The notes beneath the pieces were generated by a model. That model did no database searches, had not been told where the DNA came from, and was given only the letters and a program-made list of their open reading frames with translations. The position numbers and the translations under genes are program-made. DNA of 33,491 nt. It comes from JBCBEX01 sp038528235 (GTDB lineage: Bacteria; Bacteroidota; Rhodothermia; Rhodothermales; Rubricoccaceae). Every line of letters begins with the position of its first letter. The first letter of the stretch is position 1. Where the stretch lies: NCBI GenBank assembly GCA_038528235.1, contig JBCBEX010000050.1:1-33491 (forward strand). Direction: 5' to 3'. Of the stretch, positions 15,507 through 23,800 are shown piece by piece.

Positions 15507-16958
15507 TCAGCCCTGAGCGAGAAGGCGGGCGATGTCTGTGCGGTAGGCCTGGATCGCCGGAATGAGCGCTGCGACGATGCCGAGTCCCAGCATGAGAGCG
15601 ATGAGCGCAAACTCCTCCGGGACGAACGTGAGGCCCGAGAGGGGAACAGGCGTGCGCGTGCCAGCGGTGGCGGCCCCCAGTGCACTGGCAGCCCCGTGGC
15701 CGAGGAAAAGACCCAGCACCGTGCCCATCGAGGCCAACAGGGTACCCTCCAGTAAGGCATGCCCCACGAGGGTCCGACGCCGTGCGCCGAGGCTGCGCAT
15801 GACGGCGAGGTCGTACCGGCGATCCCGCATCGCATTGTAGAGCGCGATGCCGAGCCCCAGTGCGGCTGCGATGATGAGCACGATCCCAAAGAGCCGCAGC
15901 GCATCGAGACCGACGCCTAGTAGGCTCAGCAGACGCTGCGTCTCTACTGCGGGCGCGGCCGCGAGCAGGTTGGTCTCAGCGTTGACCATGCGGGGAAACA
16001 TGACCGCCGCCATCGGCGACGCATAGGTCAGCAAGACGGCTGTGTACTGCCGCTCCGCACTGGATGGCTCGCCCGGAGCCCCCGTGGGCGGCGCGATGCC
16101 GCCGGGAAGTGCGGCCTGAGTGCTCACGACGGGAACGGCAGGGGGCTCCGCCGCGGCTCCCGACGTTGACGGGGGCGTCGATGCGGCCGTGGCTGTCGGC
16201 ACGGTGCCGTCGTGTGCGCCGTGGTCGTGATCGTCGTCGCCATGCCCACCGTGTTCGCCGTCCTCCTCGTGATGCGCGTCGCCATGATGTTCGCCGTCAC
16301 GATGTTCGCCGTCCTCGTCGTGGTGAGCGTCGTCGGCGCTGTGGTCGCTGTGCACGGCCCACACGGTCTCAACGCTGGTAAGGATCAGCCGGTCGAGGAC
16401 TGTACCGTTGGGCGCGAGAAGGCCGACTACGGTCAGTGGTACGTCGTCATGTGTGGCGCCACCTTCGGAGAGCCCGTGCGCCGACACGAGTTCGTCGCCC
16501 AGGGCGAGCCCAGTCTCCGCGGCGACCTGGGCCCCCAGCACGACTTCGCGGGTTGTGCTCCACGGCGCTCCCGCATCGAGTTTGGCGTCGTACAGGTCGA
16601 GGTAGTCCACCGTCGAACCGACAATTCGGTAGCCTCGGTAGGAGTCGCCGAGGGCAAGCGGGATGGCAGCGGCAACCATGGTGTTTTGCATCAGCGCCTC
16701 CGCCTCGGTAACGGGGATATTCCCGGTCGGGCTATCCACGTGGTACACCGAGGAAAGAATGAGCTGGAGGGGGCTCCCTTTGGCCCCGATTACCACGTCG
16801 ATGCCCTCCGAGTTGGCAGACAGGTTGCGCTCTACTTGTGCGCTGAAAAGAAGTAGCACCACGATCGTAGCTAGGCCCAGCGCGAGCAACACGACGTTCA
16901 GCACGGTGCCAAATGGTCGGCGTCGAAGGTAAGCTAGGCTAAGCTGAAGCAGGGACAT
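15507..16958 (-). CDS. FtsX/MacB-type ABC permease with histidine-rich periplasmic loop
   Basis: Inner-membrane permease, 483 aa. The first membrane helix is at about 19-42 (GTVLNVVLLALGLATIVVLL), followed by a large MacB-like periplasmic domain. The C-terminal FtsX domain (about 350-480) has three helices and the typical MRDRRYDLAVMRSLGARR motif. The periplasmic domain contains an extraordinary His/Asp/Glu-rich stretch at about 201-251 with well over a dozen histidines. A Pro/Thr/Ala-rich linker follows. The stretch should bind divalent metal (inference). Similar His-rich permease/ATPase pairs occur in zinc-responsive gene sets of proteobacteria (ZrgBC-like, from memory). No clear Zur operator is seen upstream. 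It forms an operon with the ATPase downstream. Confidence 0.88.
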   Translation of the reverse strand: MSLLQLSLAYLRRRPFGTVLNVVLLALGLATIVVLLLFSAQVERNLSANSEGIDVVIGAKGSPLQLILSSVYHVDSPTGNIPVTEAEALMQNTMVAAAIPLALGDSYRGYRIVGSTVDYLDLYDAKLDAGAPWSTTREVVLGAQVAAETGLALGDELVSAHGLSEGGATHDDVPLTVVGLLAPNGTVLDRLILTSVETVWAVHSDHSADDAHHDEDGEHRDGEHHGDAHHEEDGEHGGHGDDDHDHGAHDGTVPTATAASTPPSTSGAAAEPPAVPVVSTQAALPGGIAPPTGAPGEPSSAERQYTAVLLTYASPMAAVMFPRMVNAETNLLAAAPAVETQRLLSLLGVGLDALRLFGIVLIIAAALGLGIALYNAMRDRRYDLAVMRSLGARRRTLVGHALLEGTLLASMGTVLGLFLGHGAASALGAATAGTRTPVPLSGLTFVPEEFALIALMLGLGIVAALIPAIQAYRTDIARLLAQG

Positions 16959-17812
16959 AGAAGTAGCGGTCCGAGCGGGATTGGTGGTGGAGATGGGCTG
17001 CGGGTGGCTTGCGCTGTAAGCCGCGGCTCTTGGAGAAGACTCTCAACAGTACAACCGCAGGAAACTACTTCAGCCTTCGATAAAGGCTCCCCGGAGACGC
17101 AGGTACCCGTGAACCGAGGCGATAGAACAGCGGCTCGCTGGTGTGCCGCGTCCTGGAAGGTGGCGCAGCCTGAGGATGGGTTGCATTTAGCGTACCCGAT
17201 TTGGTCACCCGTTGCTCAAACGATTTCCAGTCTTCCAAGAGGAGTGAAATGCTAAGACGCTGGCAACAGGCTTCAGAAGGTTCAGGAACCCTTGAGGTCC
17301 AACGTCGGCCTGTGGATGATATACGATTCGATAGGTAATACGCCTGAATACGTGGTGCCCCCGAGTGGAAAAGTCGGCGGGGCAGGAGGGATGCAGGCAA
17401 GGTCAGATATATAGGAGTTACAACAGGTTTGGAGCATATTTAGGCTATACGTGCACTATTAGCAGTGTATACTTATGGTACAATATGTGTGATTTATTAA
17501 GGCGACATGTCTGTCGTGTTCTGTAGAGCATCGAGTGTGTGGGCGCGCTTTGGTAGTTAGGTGGTCGTGGCTAGTGGGATACGTATTGGAGGCTTATGGT
17601 GTGCCACGGGGGTGCGGTGTTGATACAGGGATAGGCGATCAAACTCGCTGGGCTCGTGTAGAAATGAAAAACAGCGCAGATCTAGGAAATCATCCTATTC
17701 GTTCACTTAGGGTCGTAGATTTATACTTCGTTTATCGAAGCTAGGACGCGTTCAACGTCCACGGCTTTGGACATTGAGCCATCCCTTCCACCATCACGTA
17801 CGAATCGCAGCC
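16959..17812. other. AT-richer intergenic region without a convincing gene
   Basis: About 850 bases separate the divergent ABC permease and the 98-aa gene. From about 17240, and most clearly 17400-17740, the sequence is visibly richer in A/T than the rest of the window (for example the tracts around 17408-17415 and 17488-17500). Open frames of 69-111 codons exist (17065-17400 minus, 17535-17744 plus), but their translations look random: Arg/Ser-rich, with no motif, signal or repeat. A small 6-bp hairpin with a 5-base loop lies near 17072-17088. No tRNA, tmRNA, RNase P or SRP RNA was recognised. It could be a decayed gene, a transferred fragment, or a regulatory or non-coding RNA region. Confidence 0.5.
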
Positions 17813-18109
17813 ATGTCGCTGAACATCAAAACGATCTCTGCCAAGGATGCCAAGAACAAGCTTTCCGAGCTTCGCTCTGGACGAGGCGGGCGGACGTCGA
17901 AGTATCACCCTGTTCTCGAAGCTGTTCAAGGTCGTCGGGGCACGCAAGTCGTGACGCTCGACAATCTCAGTCCCAACGAAGTACAGGGTCTCCGCGCTTA
18001 TCTCTACCGCTATCTCGATAGCGAAGAGTGGACCGTCAAGAGCGCCCGCACAGACGACTCCGGTAACAACTACCGTGTCTTCGTCGGCCGTGATGAGGAC
18101 TTCGACTAG
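17813..18109 (+). CDS. Conserved-looking 98-aa protein of unknown function
   Basis: I do not recognise this family. The product starts MSLNIKTISAKDAKNKLSEL, continues with a basic GRGGRTSKYHPVLEAVQG segment and a predicted helix (NEVQGLRAYLYRYL), and ends acidic (VGRDEDFD). The Lys/Arg-rich N-terminal half followed by a compact fold suggests nucleic-acid binding. A DNA-binding or phage-type regulator is possible, but this is a guess. Codon use matches the neighbours, unlike the AT-richer gap before it. ATG 17813 is preferred over 17774 because the preceding residues (SHPFHHHVRIAA) look untranslated. A strong 13-bp terminator hairpin stands 41 bases after the stop, so this is likely a highly expressed single-gene unit. 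Confidence 0.65.
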   Translation: MSLNIKTISAKDAKNKLSELRSGRGGRTSKYHPVLEAVQGRRGTQVVTLDNLSPNEVQGLRAYLYRYLDSEEWTVKSARTDDSGNNYRVFVGRDEDFD

Positions 18110-18150
18110 GCTCGTGTGCGGCCTCTCGCCGCGACGAGGCATCTCACCGC

Positions 18151-18184
18151 AGCGCGTGGCATGGGTCTACTCATGCCACGCGCT
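18151..18184 (+). terminator. Rho-independent-type terminator
   Basis: A perfect 13-bp inverted repeat (18151-18163 with 18172-18184, AGCGCGTGGCATG paired to its complement) encloses an 8-base loop and is followed by TCATTT. It ends the 98-aa gene and isolates it from msrA. Confidence 0.8.
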
Positions 18185-18330
18185 TCATTTGGGGCCCGCC
18201 ACAAGTCGGCCCTCCACACGGCGACGCATGGAGGGGACCCCTTTGAGGTAAGCGCGTCCAAGGATGGAGCATCCCACTCAGCCTCGGGTATACGCCCCTG
18301 GCTAGTTTCCACCATCCACGATTTCATCCA

Positions 18331-18876
18331 ATGACGACTCTCGACAAGGCCACGCTCGGCGGCGGTTGCTTCTGGTGCGTTGAGGCCGTAGTCAAGCCCC
18401 TGCGCGGTGTGAAGGCAGCCGTTTCAGGCTATGCAGGCGGCAACATTCCCAATCCGACGTACCGCGAGATCTGCTCGGGGCTCACCGGCCACGCCGAAGT
18501 GGTGGAGGTGGTGTTCGATCCTCGCGAGATCGAGTACGCCGACCTCCTGCGCGTCTTCTTCGCCACACATGACCCCACGACGCTCAACCGACAAGGCGCA
18601 GACGTAGGCACGCAGTATCGCTCCGTGGTCTTTACGCATTCGGACGAGCAGGCTGAGACAGCCCGCGCCGTCATCGCCGAAGTTGAGGCGGCTGGCATCT
18701 TCGACGACCCGATCGTGACGCAGGTGGAGCCGGCGCCCACGTTCTACGCGGCGGAGGACTATCACCAGGACTACTTCGAGCGCAACCCGAACCAGCCCTA
18801 TTGTGCTGCGGTCATTGCGCCGAAGGTCGCCAAGTTCCGCAAGCGGTTTATGGACAAGCTGTCCCAGCCAGCCTGA
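18331..18876 (+). CDS. msrA: Peptide-methionine (S)-S-oxide reductase
   Basis: Repairs oxidised proteins by reducing methionine S-sulfoxide, using thioredoxin or a similar thiol as final donor; 181 aa, cytoplasmic. The catalytic motif GGGCFWC has the nucleophile Cys13. SGYAGG, the HAEVVEVVFDP segment, FFATHDPTTLNRQGADVGTQ and the EDYHQDYFERNPNQPYC block are all present. Cys158 in the last block is the likely resolving cysteine; Cys16 and Cys49 are also present. Length and start (ATG 18331) fit the family. It is flanked by hairpins on both sides, so it is probably monocistronic. Confidence 0.96.
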   Translation: MTTLDKATLGGGCFWCVEAVVKPLRGVKAAVSGYAGGNIPNPTYREICSGLTGHAEVVEVVFDPREIEYADLLRVFFATHDPTTLNRQGADVGTQYRSVVFTHSDEQAETARAVIAEVEAAGIFDDPIVTQVEPAPTFYAAEDYHQDYFERNPNQPYCAAVIAPKVAKFRKRFMDKLSQPA

Positions 18877-18896
18877 CGGGCGTTGCCATACGCTGC

Positions 18897-18931
18897 CGAG
18901 CCCCGCGTTTCGTCTTGGAACGCGGGGCTCG
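18897..18931 (+). terminator. Stem-loop after msrA
   Basis: CGAGCCCCGCGTT (18897-18909) is exactly complementary to 18919-18931, with a 9-base loop, 21 bases after the msrA stop. No T-run follows. The GC-rich perfect 13-bp stem is nevertheless terminator-like. Confidence 0.65.
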
Positions 18932-18941
18932 CTGTGTCAGA

Positions 18942-18983
18942 ACATCCTGCGGTACGGACCTTACATCCCGCGGTACGGACCTT
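18942..18983 (+). repeat. 21-bp tandem duplication
   Basis: Two adjacent 21-base copies (18942-18962 and 18963-18983) differ at one base (acatcCTGCGG against acatcCCGCGG). They lie in the leader of the DUF4910 gene, 45 bases before its GTG. Each contains ggtacggacc and could be a duplicated protein-binding site. Confidence 0.8.
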
Positions 18984-19027
18984 GCGCTGCTCTCTGTCCA
19001 TCAACGCTCGCGCTCACGATCGATTCT

Positions 19028-20344
19028 GTGTCTTCGCTTCACGACCTCACAGCTCGCCTCTATCCGCTTCGCCGCAGTCTCACAGGCGATGGCGTCCGAG
19101 CGACGCTGCGTGTGCTCGGAGAGCGTCTGCCCGTGCTGGTTCAGCACGAAGTGCCGTCTGGCCGCCCCGTGCTCGACTGGACCGTGCCCGACGAGTGGAA
19201 CTGGCGCGAGGCCTGGATCGATGATGACCACGGGCGACGGATTGTCAACGCGGACCGTCACGGCCTGCACGTCGTCGGCTACAGCGTGCCCGTACGGGAG
19301 CGGCTGACGTGGAGCGAGCTACGGCCACACGTGCATTCGCTTCCTGACCGGCCCGACCTGATCCCGTATCGCACCGCGTACTACGCAAAAACCTGGGGCT
19401 TCTGCTTGCGCCACCGCACCGTGCAAGAGCTAGACGAGCGAGGGGACGACGCCGTCTACGAGGTCTGCATCGATGCGACGCGTGAGCCGGGCGCGCTGAC
19501 CTACGGCGAGGTGATCCTGCCGGGTGCGACGGAGGACACGGTGCTGATCTCTGCGCATGTCTGCCACCCGATGCTCGCCAACGACAATCTTTCCGGACTC
19601 GTTGTGAGTGCTGCGTTGGCCGAGAGGCTTGCCGCGCGCCCAGACCGCCGCTACACCTACCACTTCGTGTGGGCTCCGGGCACGATTGGCGCGATCACGT
19701 GGCTCGCCCAGAATCCGACGAGGGTTCCACTCGTGCGGCATGGCCTCATCTTGGCCAACCTGGGCGATGCGGGAGGCTTTACCTACAAACGGAGTCGCCC
19801 TGGCACGTTCGGTGCAGCATCTGCCGAGATCGATCGGGCGGTAGCCTTGGCCATGCGCGATGCTGGGGAACAGCTCGACGAGCGGCCCTTCACGCCCTAT
19901 GGCTACGACGAACGGCAGTATGGAAGCCCCGGCTTCAACCTGCCCGTTGGATGCTTCACCCGGACTCCGTACGGCGAGTACCCCGAATACCACACCTCGG
20001 CGGACAACCTCGACACAGTCTCGGAAGCGCAACTTCAGGGAGCGCTCGCGCGGCTCACAGATACGGTCGACATCCTCGAAGCCAATCGGTTTCTTCGAAA
20101 TCTCAACCCCAACGGCGAACCGCAACTCGGTAGACGAGGGCTCTACCGCGCCTTAGGCGGTCTGCCGGACGCTCCTACTCAGCAACTAGCTCTCCTCTGG
20201 ACGCTGAACATGGCATCCGCCGACCGAACGCCAACGTTTGACCTCCTCGCCGTCGCAGAGCGCTCCGGGCTGCCGTTCGTGGCGCTCCGCAAGGCCGCAG
20301 ACCTCCTCGAAGAACACGGGCTTGTGGAGCGCTTCAAAACCTAA
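19028..20344 (+). CDS. DUF4910 aminopeptidase-like protein with C-terminal winged helix
   Basis: Zinc-peptidase-like (M28-related) protein of the DUF4910 family, found in polysaccharide and secondary-metabolite gene clusters; its reaction is not established. From GTG 19028 the product is 438 aa. The N-terminal part begins LHDLTARLYPLRRSLTGDGV. The core has the metal-site-like segments ISAHVCHPMLANDNLSG and PEYHTSADNLD. The last 40 residues (FDLLAVAERSGLPF, then ALRKAADLLEEHGLVERF) form a winged-helix-like module. The frame is open back to 18803, but that part covers the msrA end and the hairpin, so it is rejected. There is no signal peptide. It heads the run of aminotransferase, cytidylyltransferase, PIG-L and WbaP genes, and a role in making a modified sugar residue is inferred from that context. 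Confidence 0.83.
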   Translation: MSSLHDLTARLYPLRRSLTGDGVRATLRVLGERLPVLVQHEVPSGRPVLDWTVPDEWNWREAWIDDDHGRRIVNADRHGLHVVGYSVPVRERLTWSELRPHVHSLPDRPDLIPYRTAYYAKTWGFCLRHRTVQELDERGDDAVYEVCIDATREPGALTYGEVILPGATEDTVLISAHVCHPMLANDNLSGLVVSAALAERLAARPDRRYTYHFVWAPGTIGAITWLAQNPTRVPLVRHGLILANLGDAGGFTYKRSRPGTFGAASAEIDRAVALAMRDAGEQLDERPFTPYGYDERQYGSPGFNLPVGCFTRTPYGEYPEYHTSADNLDTVSEAQLQGALARLTDTVDILEANRFLRNLNPNGEPQLGRRGLYRALGGLPDAPTQQLALLWTLNMASADRTPTFDLLAVAERSGLPFVALRKAADLLEEHGLVERFKT

Positions 20345-20406
20345 AGGCTACCGAGGGCACGCCGATACCTCCGGCATTCCATCCTCGCTCGTCCTCTATC
20401 CGATCC

Positions 20407-21783
20407 ATGACAACATCGACCGACGTGCGCCCCGCGCTCGGCCTGGACCGGGCGGCGTTGGAAGCCCGATTCGCCAAGAGCATCGCTCTGGCCGAGCGGT
20501 CACACGCGCTCATCCCTGGGGGAGCGCACACCTACGCGAAGGGTGACGACCAGCTTCCGGCTTGGGCTCCCGTGAGAGTCGTGCGTGGTGACGGCTGCAC
20601 CGTATGGGATGCCGACGGACACGCGTACGTGGAGTACGGGATGGGCCTCCGCGCGGTCACCCTGGGGCACGGCTACGCGCCCGTCGTCCAGGCCGCGACG
20701 CGAGCGATGCAGGGCACCAACTTCACGCGCCCCGCTGCCATCGAAGTCGAAGCCGCCGAAGCACTGCTCGACCTCGTGCCAGGTGCCGAGATGGTCAAGT
20801 TCGCGAAGGACGGCTCGACCGTGACTACAGCTGCCATCAAGTTGGCGCGTGCAGTCACTGGGCGCATAAAGGTCGCTGTGTGTCGGCAGAACCCGTTTCT
20901 CAGCTACAACGACTGGTTCATAGGCCGTACACCGATGGACGCAGGTATCCCACAGCAGGCCGCTGCCGATACAGTCGCGTTCGAGTACAACGACTTCGAG
21001 AGCGTTCTCAAGCTCTTCGATGACCACGCGGGCGAGATCGCGTGTGTCATCATGGAGGCTTCGCGAGGCAGTGACCCGGAAGAGGGCTTTCTGCATCGCG
21101 TGCAATGGCTCTGCCACCAGCGTGGCGCGCTCTTCATCCTCGACGAGATGATCACGGGCTTCCGCTGGCATCGGGGCGGGGCACAGGCGCTCTACGGCAT
21201 CACGCCGGATTTGGCATGCTTCGGCAAGGCCCTCGCCAACGGCTTTTCGGTAAGCGCGCTCACCGGCCGCCGTGACATCATGGAACTGGGGGGGCTACGC
21301 ACCGACCAAGACCGCGTCTTTCTGCTGTCGGCCACGCACGGCGCCGAGACGCACGGCCTCGCTGCCGCCATCGCTACGATGCAGGTCTACCGCGAGCACG
21401 ACGTATGTGGCTTCATGGACAGGCAGGGTGATCAGCTCCGCGCTCGCCTCAGCGCAGCCATCACGGCCGCTGGAGTGGAAGGGTATGTCGAGGTCCTCGG
21501 CCGCTCCTCGAACCTGGTGTTCGCCACGCGCGACCGAGCGGGGAGGCCGTCTCAGGCGTTTCGTACGCTGTTATTGCAAGAACTTGTGCTGCGCGGCATC
21601 CTCGCACCCTCGCTCGTGCTGTCCTTCGCCCACGACGACGACGCGCTCGACCAAACAGTGGCCGCCTTCGCTGAGGCCCTGCATGTCTACGCCCGGGCTC
21701 TCGAGGATGGCGGCCCAGATGGCGGCCCTGGGCGCTGGCTCATCGGCCGCCCTGTCCAGCCGGTTTTTCGGAAACGCGCGTAG
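20407..21783 (+). CDS. Class III aminotransferase (glutamate-1-semialdehyde aminomutase-like)
   Basis: PLP-dependent fold-type I enzyme, 458 aa. HALIPGGAHTYAKGDDQLP is the GSA-aminomutase-like opening. VRGDGCTVWDADGHAYVEY follows, then MVKFAKDGSTVTTAAIKLAR for cofactor phosphate binding and ILDEMITGFR for the PLP-contacting aspartate. DLACFGKALANGFSVSA contains the Schiff-base lysine, Lys274. It differs from true HemL in many blocks (NGFSVSA instead of GGMPVGA). In this context it more likely transaminates a nucleotide-sugar or side-chain precursor than makes 5-aminolevulinate (inference). The gene starts 62 bases after the DUF4910 stop and is followed 89 bases later by the cytidylyltransferase. 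Confidence 0.85.
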   Translation: MTTSTDVRPALGLDRAALEARFAKSIALAERSHALIPGGAHTYAKGDDQLPAWAPVRVVRGDGCTVWDADGHAYVEYGMGLRAVTLGHGYAPVVQAATRAMQGTNFTRPAAIEVEAAEALLDLVPGAEMVKFAKDGSTVTTAAIKLARAVTGRIKVAVCRQNPFLSYNDWFIGRTPMDAGIPQQAAADTVAFEYNDFESVLKLFDDHAGEIACVIMEASRGSDPEEGFLHRVQWLCHQRGALFILDEMITGFRWHRGGAQALYGITPDLACFGKALANGFSVSALTGRRDIMELGGLRTDQDRVFLLSATHGAETHGLAAAIATMQVYREHDVCGFMDRQGDQLRARLSAAITAAGVEGYVEVLGRSSNLVFATRDRAGRPSQAFRTLLLQELVLRGILAPSLVLSFAHDDDALDQTVAAFAEALHVYARALEDGGPDGGPGRWLIGRPVQPVFRKRA

Positions 21784-21872
21784 CCGACGGCCGCCTCAGT
21801 TGCAGACGACGCCTCCCTGGTGCGATCCTTGCCTTTTCGCTTTCAGATCCCCTCCCGAGTTCTTCCCCGATC

Positions 21873-22736
21873 ATGAAAGTCGTTCTCTTCTGCGGCGGCC
21901 AAGGCATGCGCATCCGCGAGTACAGCGGCGGCCTGCCCAAGCCGATGGTGCGCGTCGGCTACCGCCCGATCCTCTGGCACATCATGAAGTTCTACGCCCA
22001 CTACGGGCACACCGACTTCATCCTCTGCCTCGGCCACCAAGGTGACAAGATCAAGGAGTACTTCCTCAACTACGACGAATGCGTCTCTAATGACTTCGTC
22101 CTCTCGAAGGGGGGACGTCAGGTCGACTTGATCCAGAGCGACATCCACGACTGGACCATCACGTTCGTCGACACCGGCCTCGATGCCTGCGTGGGAGAGC
22201 GTCTCATGGCGGTAAAACCGTACCTCGAAGGGGAAGACTATTTCCTCGCCAACTATGCGGATGGCGTCTCCGACGTGCCGCTCCCGAAAATGATCGACTT
22301 CGCACAGGCACACGGCAAGGCGGCGTGCTTCCTCGGCGTGCAGCCGAACTACACGAGCCACGTCGTAGCCACCAAGCCCGACGGCACGGTCTCCGCCATC
22401 CAGCACGTCTCCGACGTTGGCCTGCGGATCAACGGCGGCTTCTTCGTGCTGCGCACCGACGTGTTCGACTACATGGAACCGGGCGATGAACTCGTGGAAG
22501 CACCGTTCCGCCGCATGATTGAAGCCGGGCAACTCGCGAGCTATGTGTACGACGGCTTCTGGGCGTGCATGGACACGTTCAAGGAGAAGCAGATGCTCGA
22601 AGAGATCCAGCGCCAGGGCGATGCACCTTGGGAAGTCTGGAACCGCGAGCCTGTGCGCGCGCCGGACATGAGGCTCGGCCCCGCCTCCGGCGATGGCGCG
22701 ATGAAGGCGGTCTCGGTGGCGAATAGCGAGGAGTAG
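21873..22736 (+). CDS. Glucose-1-phosphate cytidylyltransferase-like nucleotidyltransferase
   Basis: Cytoplasmic enzyme that activates a sugar phosphate with a nucleotide. The closest family is RfbF, which forms CDP-glucose from CTP and glucose-1-phosphate; 287 aa. The N-terminal loop is CGGQGMRIREYSGGLPKPM, where most family members have GGxGTR. ILWHIMKFYAHYGHTDFILC, the VDTGLDACVGERL segment, the catalytic-metal block ANYADGVSDVPL and GGFFVLRTDVFDYM follow, all in the RfbF order. The Thr-to-Met change in the loop and the altered EET region suggest a subfamily with a different substrate. No CDP-glucose dehydratase is present in the window, so the product may not feed the 3,6-dideoxyhexose route. 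Confidence 0.85.
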   Translation: MKVVLFCGGQGMRIREYSGGLPKPMVRVGYRPILWHIMKFYAHYGHTDFILCLGHQGDKIKEYFLNYDECVSNDFVLSKGGRQVDLIQSDIHDWTITFVDTGLDACVGERLMAVKPYLEGEDYFLANYADGVSDVPLPKMIDFAQAHGKAACFLGVQPNYTSHVVATKPDGTVSAIQHVSDVGLRINGGFFVLRTDVFDYMEPGDELVEAPFRRMIEAGQLASYVYDGFWACMDTFKEKQMLEEIQRQGDAPWEVWNREPVRAPDMRLGPASGDGAMKAVSVANSEE

Positions 22737-22819
22737 CCGCGAGGGTACCAGCACACCCTCTGCGCTTCTCTTGAGGCGTCCGCTCTGTACTCAAAACGCA
22801 CCATCCTGGACTCGACCCC

Positions 22820-23452
22820 ATGCGCCTCCCCGACGGCCCGCTCCACTTGCTCTGTCTCGGTGCGCATTCCGACGACATCGAGATCGGATGCGGTGGGACC
22901 GTGCTCCAACTGCTTGCGGCGCATCCGGGAAGCACGGTGGACTACGTGTGCCTATCGAGCAACCCGGAGCGCGAGGCCGAGGCGCGGGCGGCAGCCGAAG
23001 ACCTGCTCTCCAGCGCCGCCGCTGCCACGCTCCGCTTTGGCGGCTTCCGCGACGGTTTCTTTCCCTTCGAGGGTGCTCAGATCAAAGACTATTTCGAGTC
23101 GACGCTCAAAGCGCTGCGGCCAGATATCGTCTTCACGCACGCCCGAGCGGACCGCCACCAGGACCACCGCCTCGTCTCAGACCTGACGTGGAATACGTTC
23201 CGCGACCACCTCGTGCTGGAATACGAGATCCCGAAGTGGGACGGCGACCTCGGCCAGCCCAACGTCTACATCCCGCTCCACGCCGCGACGGCTGAGCGCA
23301 AGGTCGATCTCCTGATGCGGCACTTCGGGACGCAGCGGAGCAAGCGATGGTTCACCCCTGCGACGTTCGCTGGGTTGATGCGTCTGCGCGGGATCGAGGC
23401 GGGCGTCGATCAGGCAGAGGCATTTACAGGTCGGAAAATCATCTGGCGCTAG
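22820..23452 (+). CDS. PIG-L (LmbE) family deacetylase
   Basis: Zinc-dependent amidohydrolase; family members remove acetyl groups from GlcNAc-linked substrates, including bacillithiol and mycothiol precursors. The 210-aa product has the metal motif AHSDDIEIGCGG (His16, Asp19) and a second site RADRHQDHRLVSD with His116. The ATG at 22820 sits straight before the first strand. Neighbouring sugar-activation genes argue for a polysaccharide precursor as substrate. Bacillithiol synthesis (BshB) is an alternative worth noting, because a YtxJ bacilliredoxin is encoded in the window. No bshA or bshC is present here, so the polysaccharide role is preferred. Confidence 0.85.
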   Translation: MRLPDGPLHLLCLGAHSDDIEIGCGGTVLQLLAAHPGSTVDYVCLSSNPEREAEARAAAEDLLSSAAAATLRFGGFRDGFFPFEGAQIKDYFESTLKALRPDIVFTHARADRHQDHRLVSDLTWNTFRDHLVLEYEIPKWDGDLGQPNVYIPLHAATAERKVDLLMRHFGTQRSKRWFTPATFAGLMRLRGIEAGVDQAEAFTGRKIIWR

Positions 23453-23800
23453 GTATACTCCGAAGGTGTGCAGCCTGCGGGGCTCACGCCTCACAACTCC
23501 ATGCCGGTGTGACCTCGGGCGAGGACGCAGCGGCCTCCCAGTGCTCCGACGCGACAACCACCGCGCGACGGGAAGCGCCACTCACCCGCTCAGCGTCTAA
23601 AAATGCCGACACTCCGGCGGTCTCGCGCCCGACGGGCGGCAATACTGGGACGCTGACGGAACGCCCTTCGGACAGACCCGATGACTCAACGGACCAGCCG
23701 CTCGACTGGAACAAAGTTGTCAGCGGACAGGCTGCCTACTCCAGGGTCGACGCGCTCTCACGGAGCGCGCCGCCTTCGCCGTTCCGACCCACCCCGGTCC
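23453..23800 (+). other. Non-coding leader before the WbaP-like gene
   Basis: About 350 bases between the PIG-L stop and the preferred WbaP start. Open frames across it show no recognisable protein, and only weak GC hairpins are seen. It may carry a promoter or a long leader. The frame of the downstream gene is open from 23681. Confidence 0.4.

Noticed and set aside
16212..16856. 214-codon plus-strand open frame opposite the ABC permease
   Set aside because: It is the antisense of the His-rich and GC-rich permease sequence; the translation is Val/Met-rich and repetitive with no family features, while the minus-strand permease is unmistakable.
17065..17400. 111-codon minus-strand frame in the AT-richer gap
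   Set aside because: Arg/Ser/Pro-rich translation without motif, signal or start context; the same holds for the 69-codon plus frame at 17535-17744.
18803..19027. N-terminal extension of the DUF4910 gene
   Set aside because: It would overlap msrA and read through the hairpin and 21-bp repeat; family similarity starts right after GTG 19028.
20407..21783. hemL (5-aminolevulinate synthesis)
   Set aside because: Active-site flanks differ from true HemL and the neighbours are polysaccharide genes, so only the broader class III aminotransferase call is made.
22820..23452. bshB (bacillithiol synthesis deacetylase)
   Set aside because: Possible because a bacilliredoxin is present, but no bshA or bshC is nearby and the gene sits in a sugar-activation run; kept only as an alternative.
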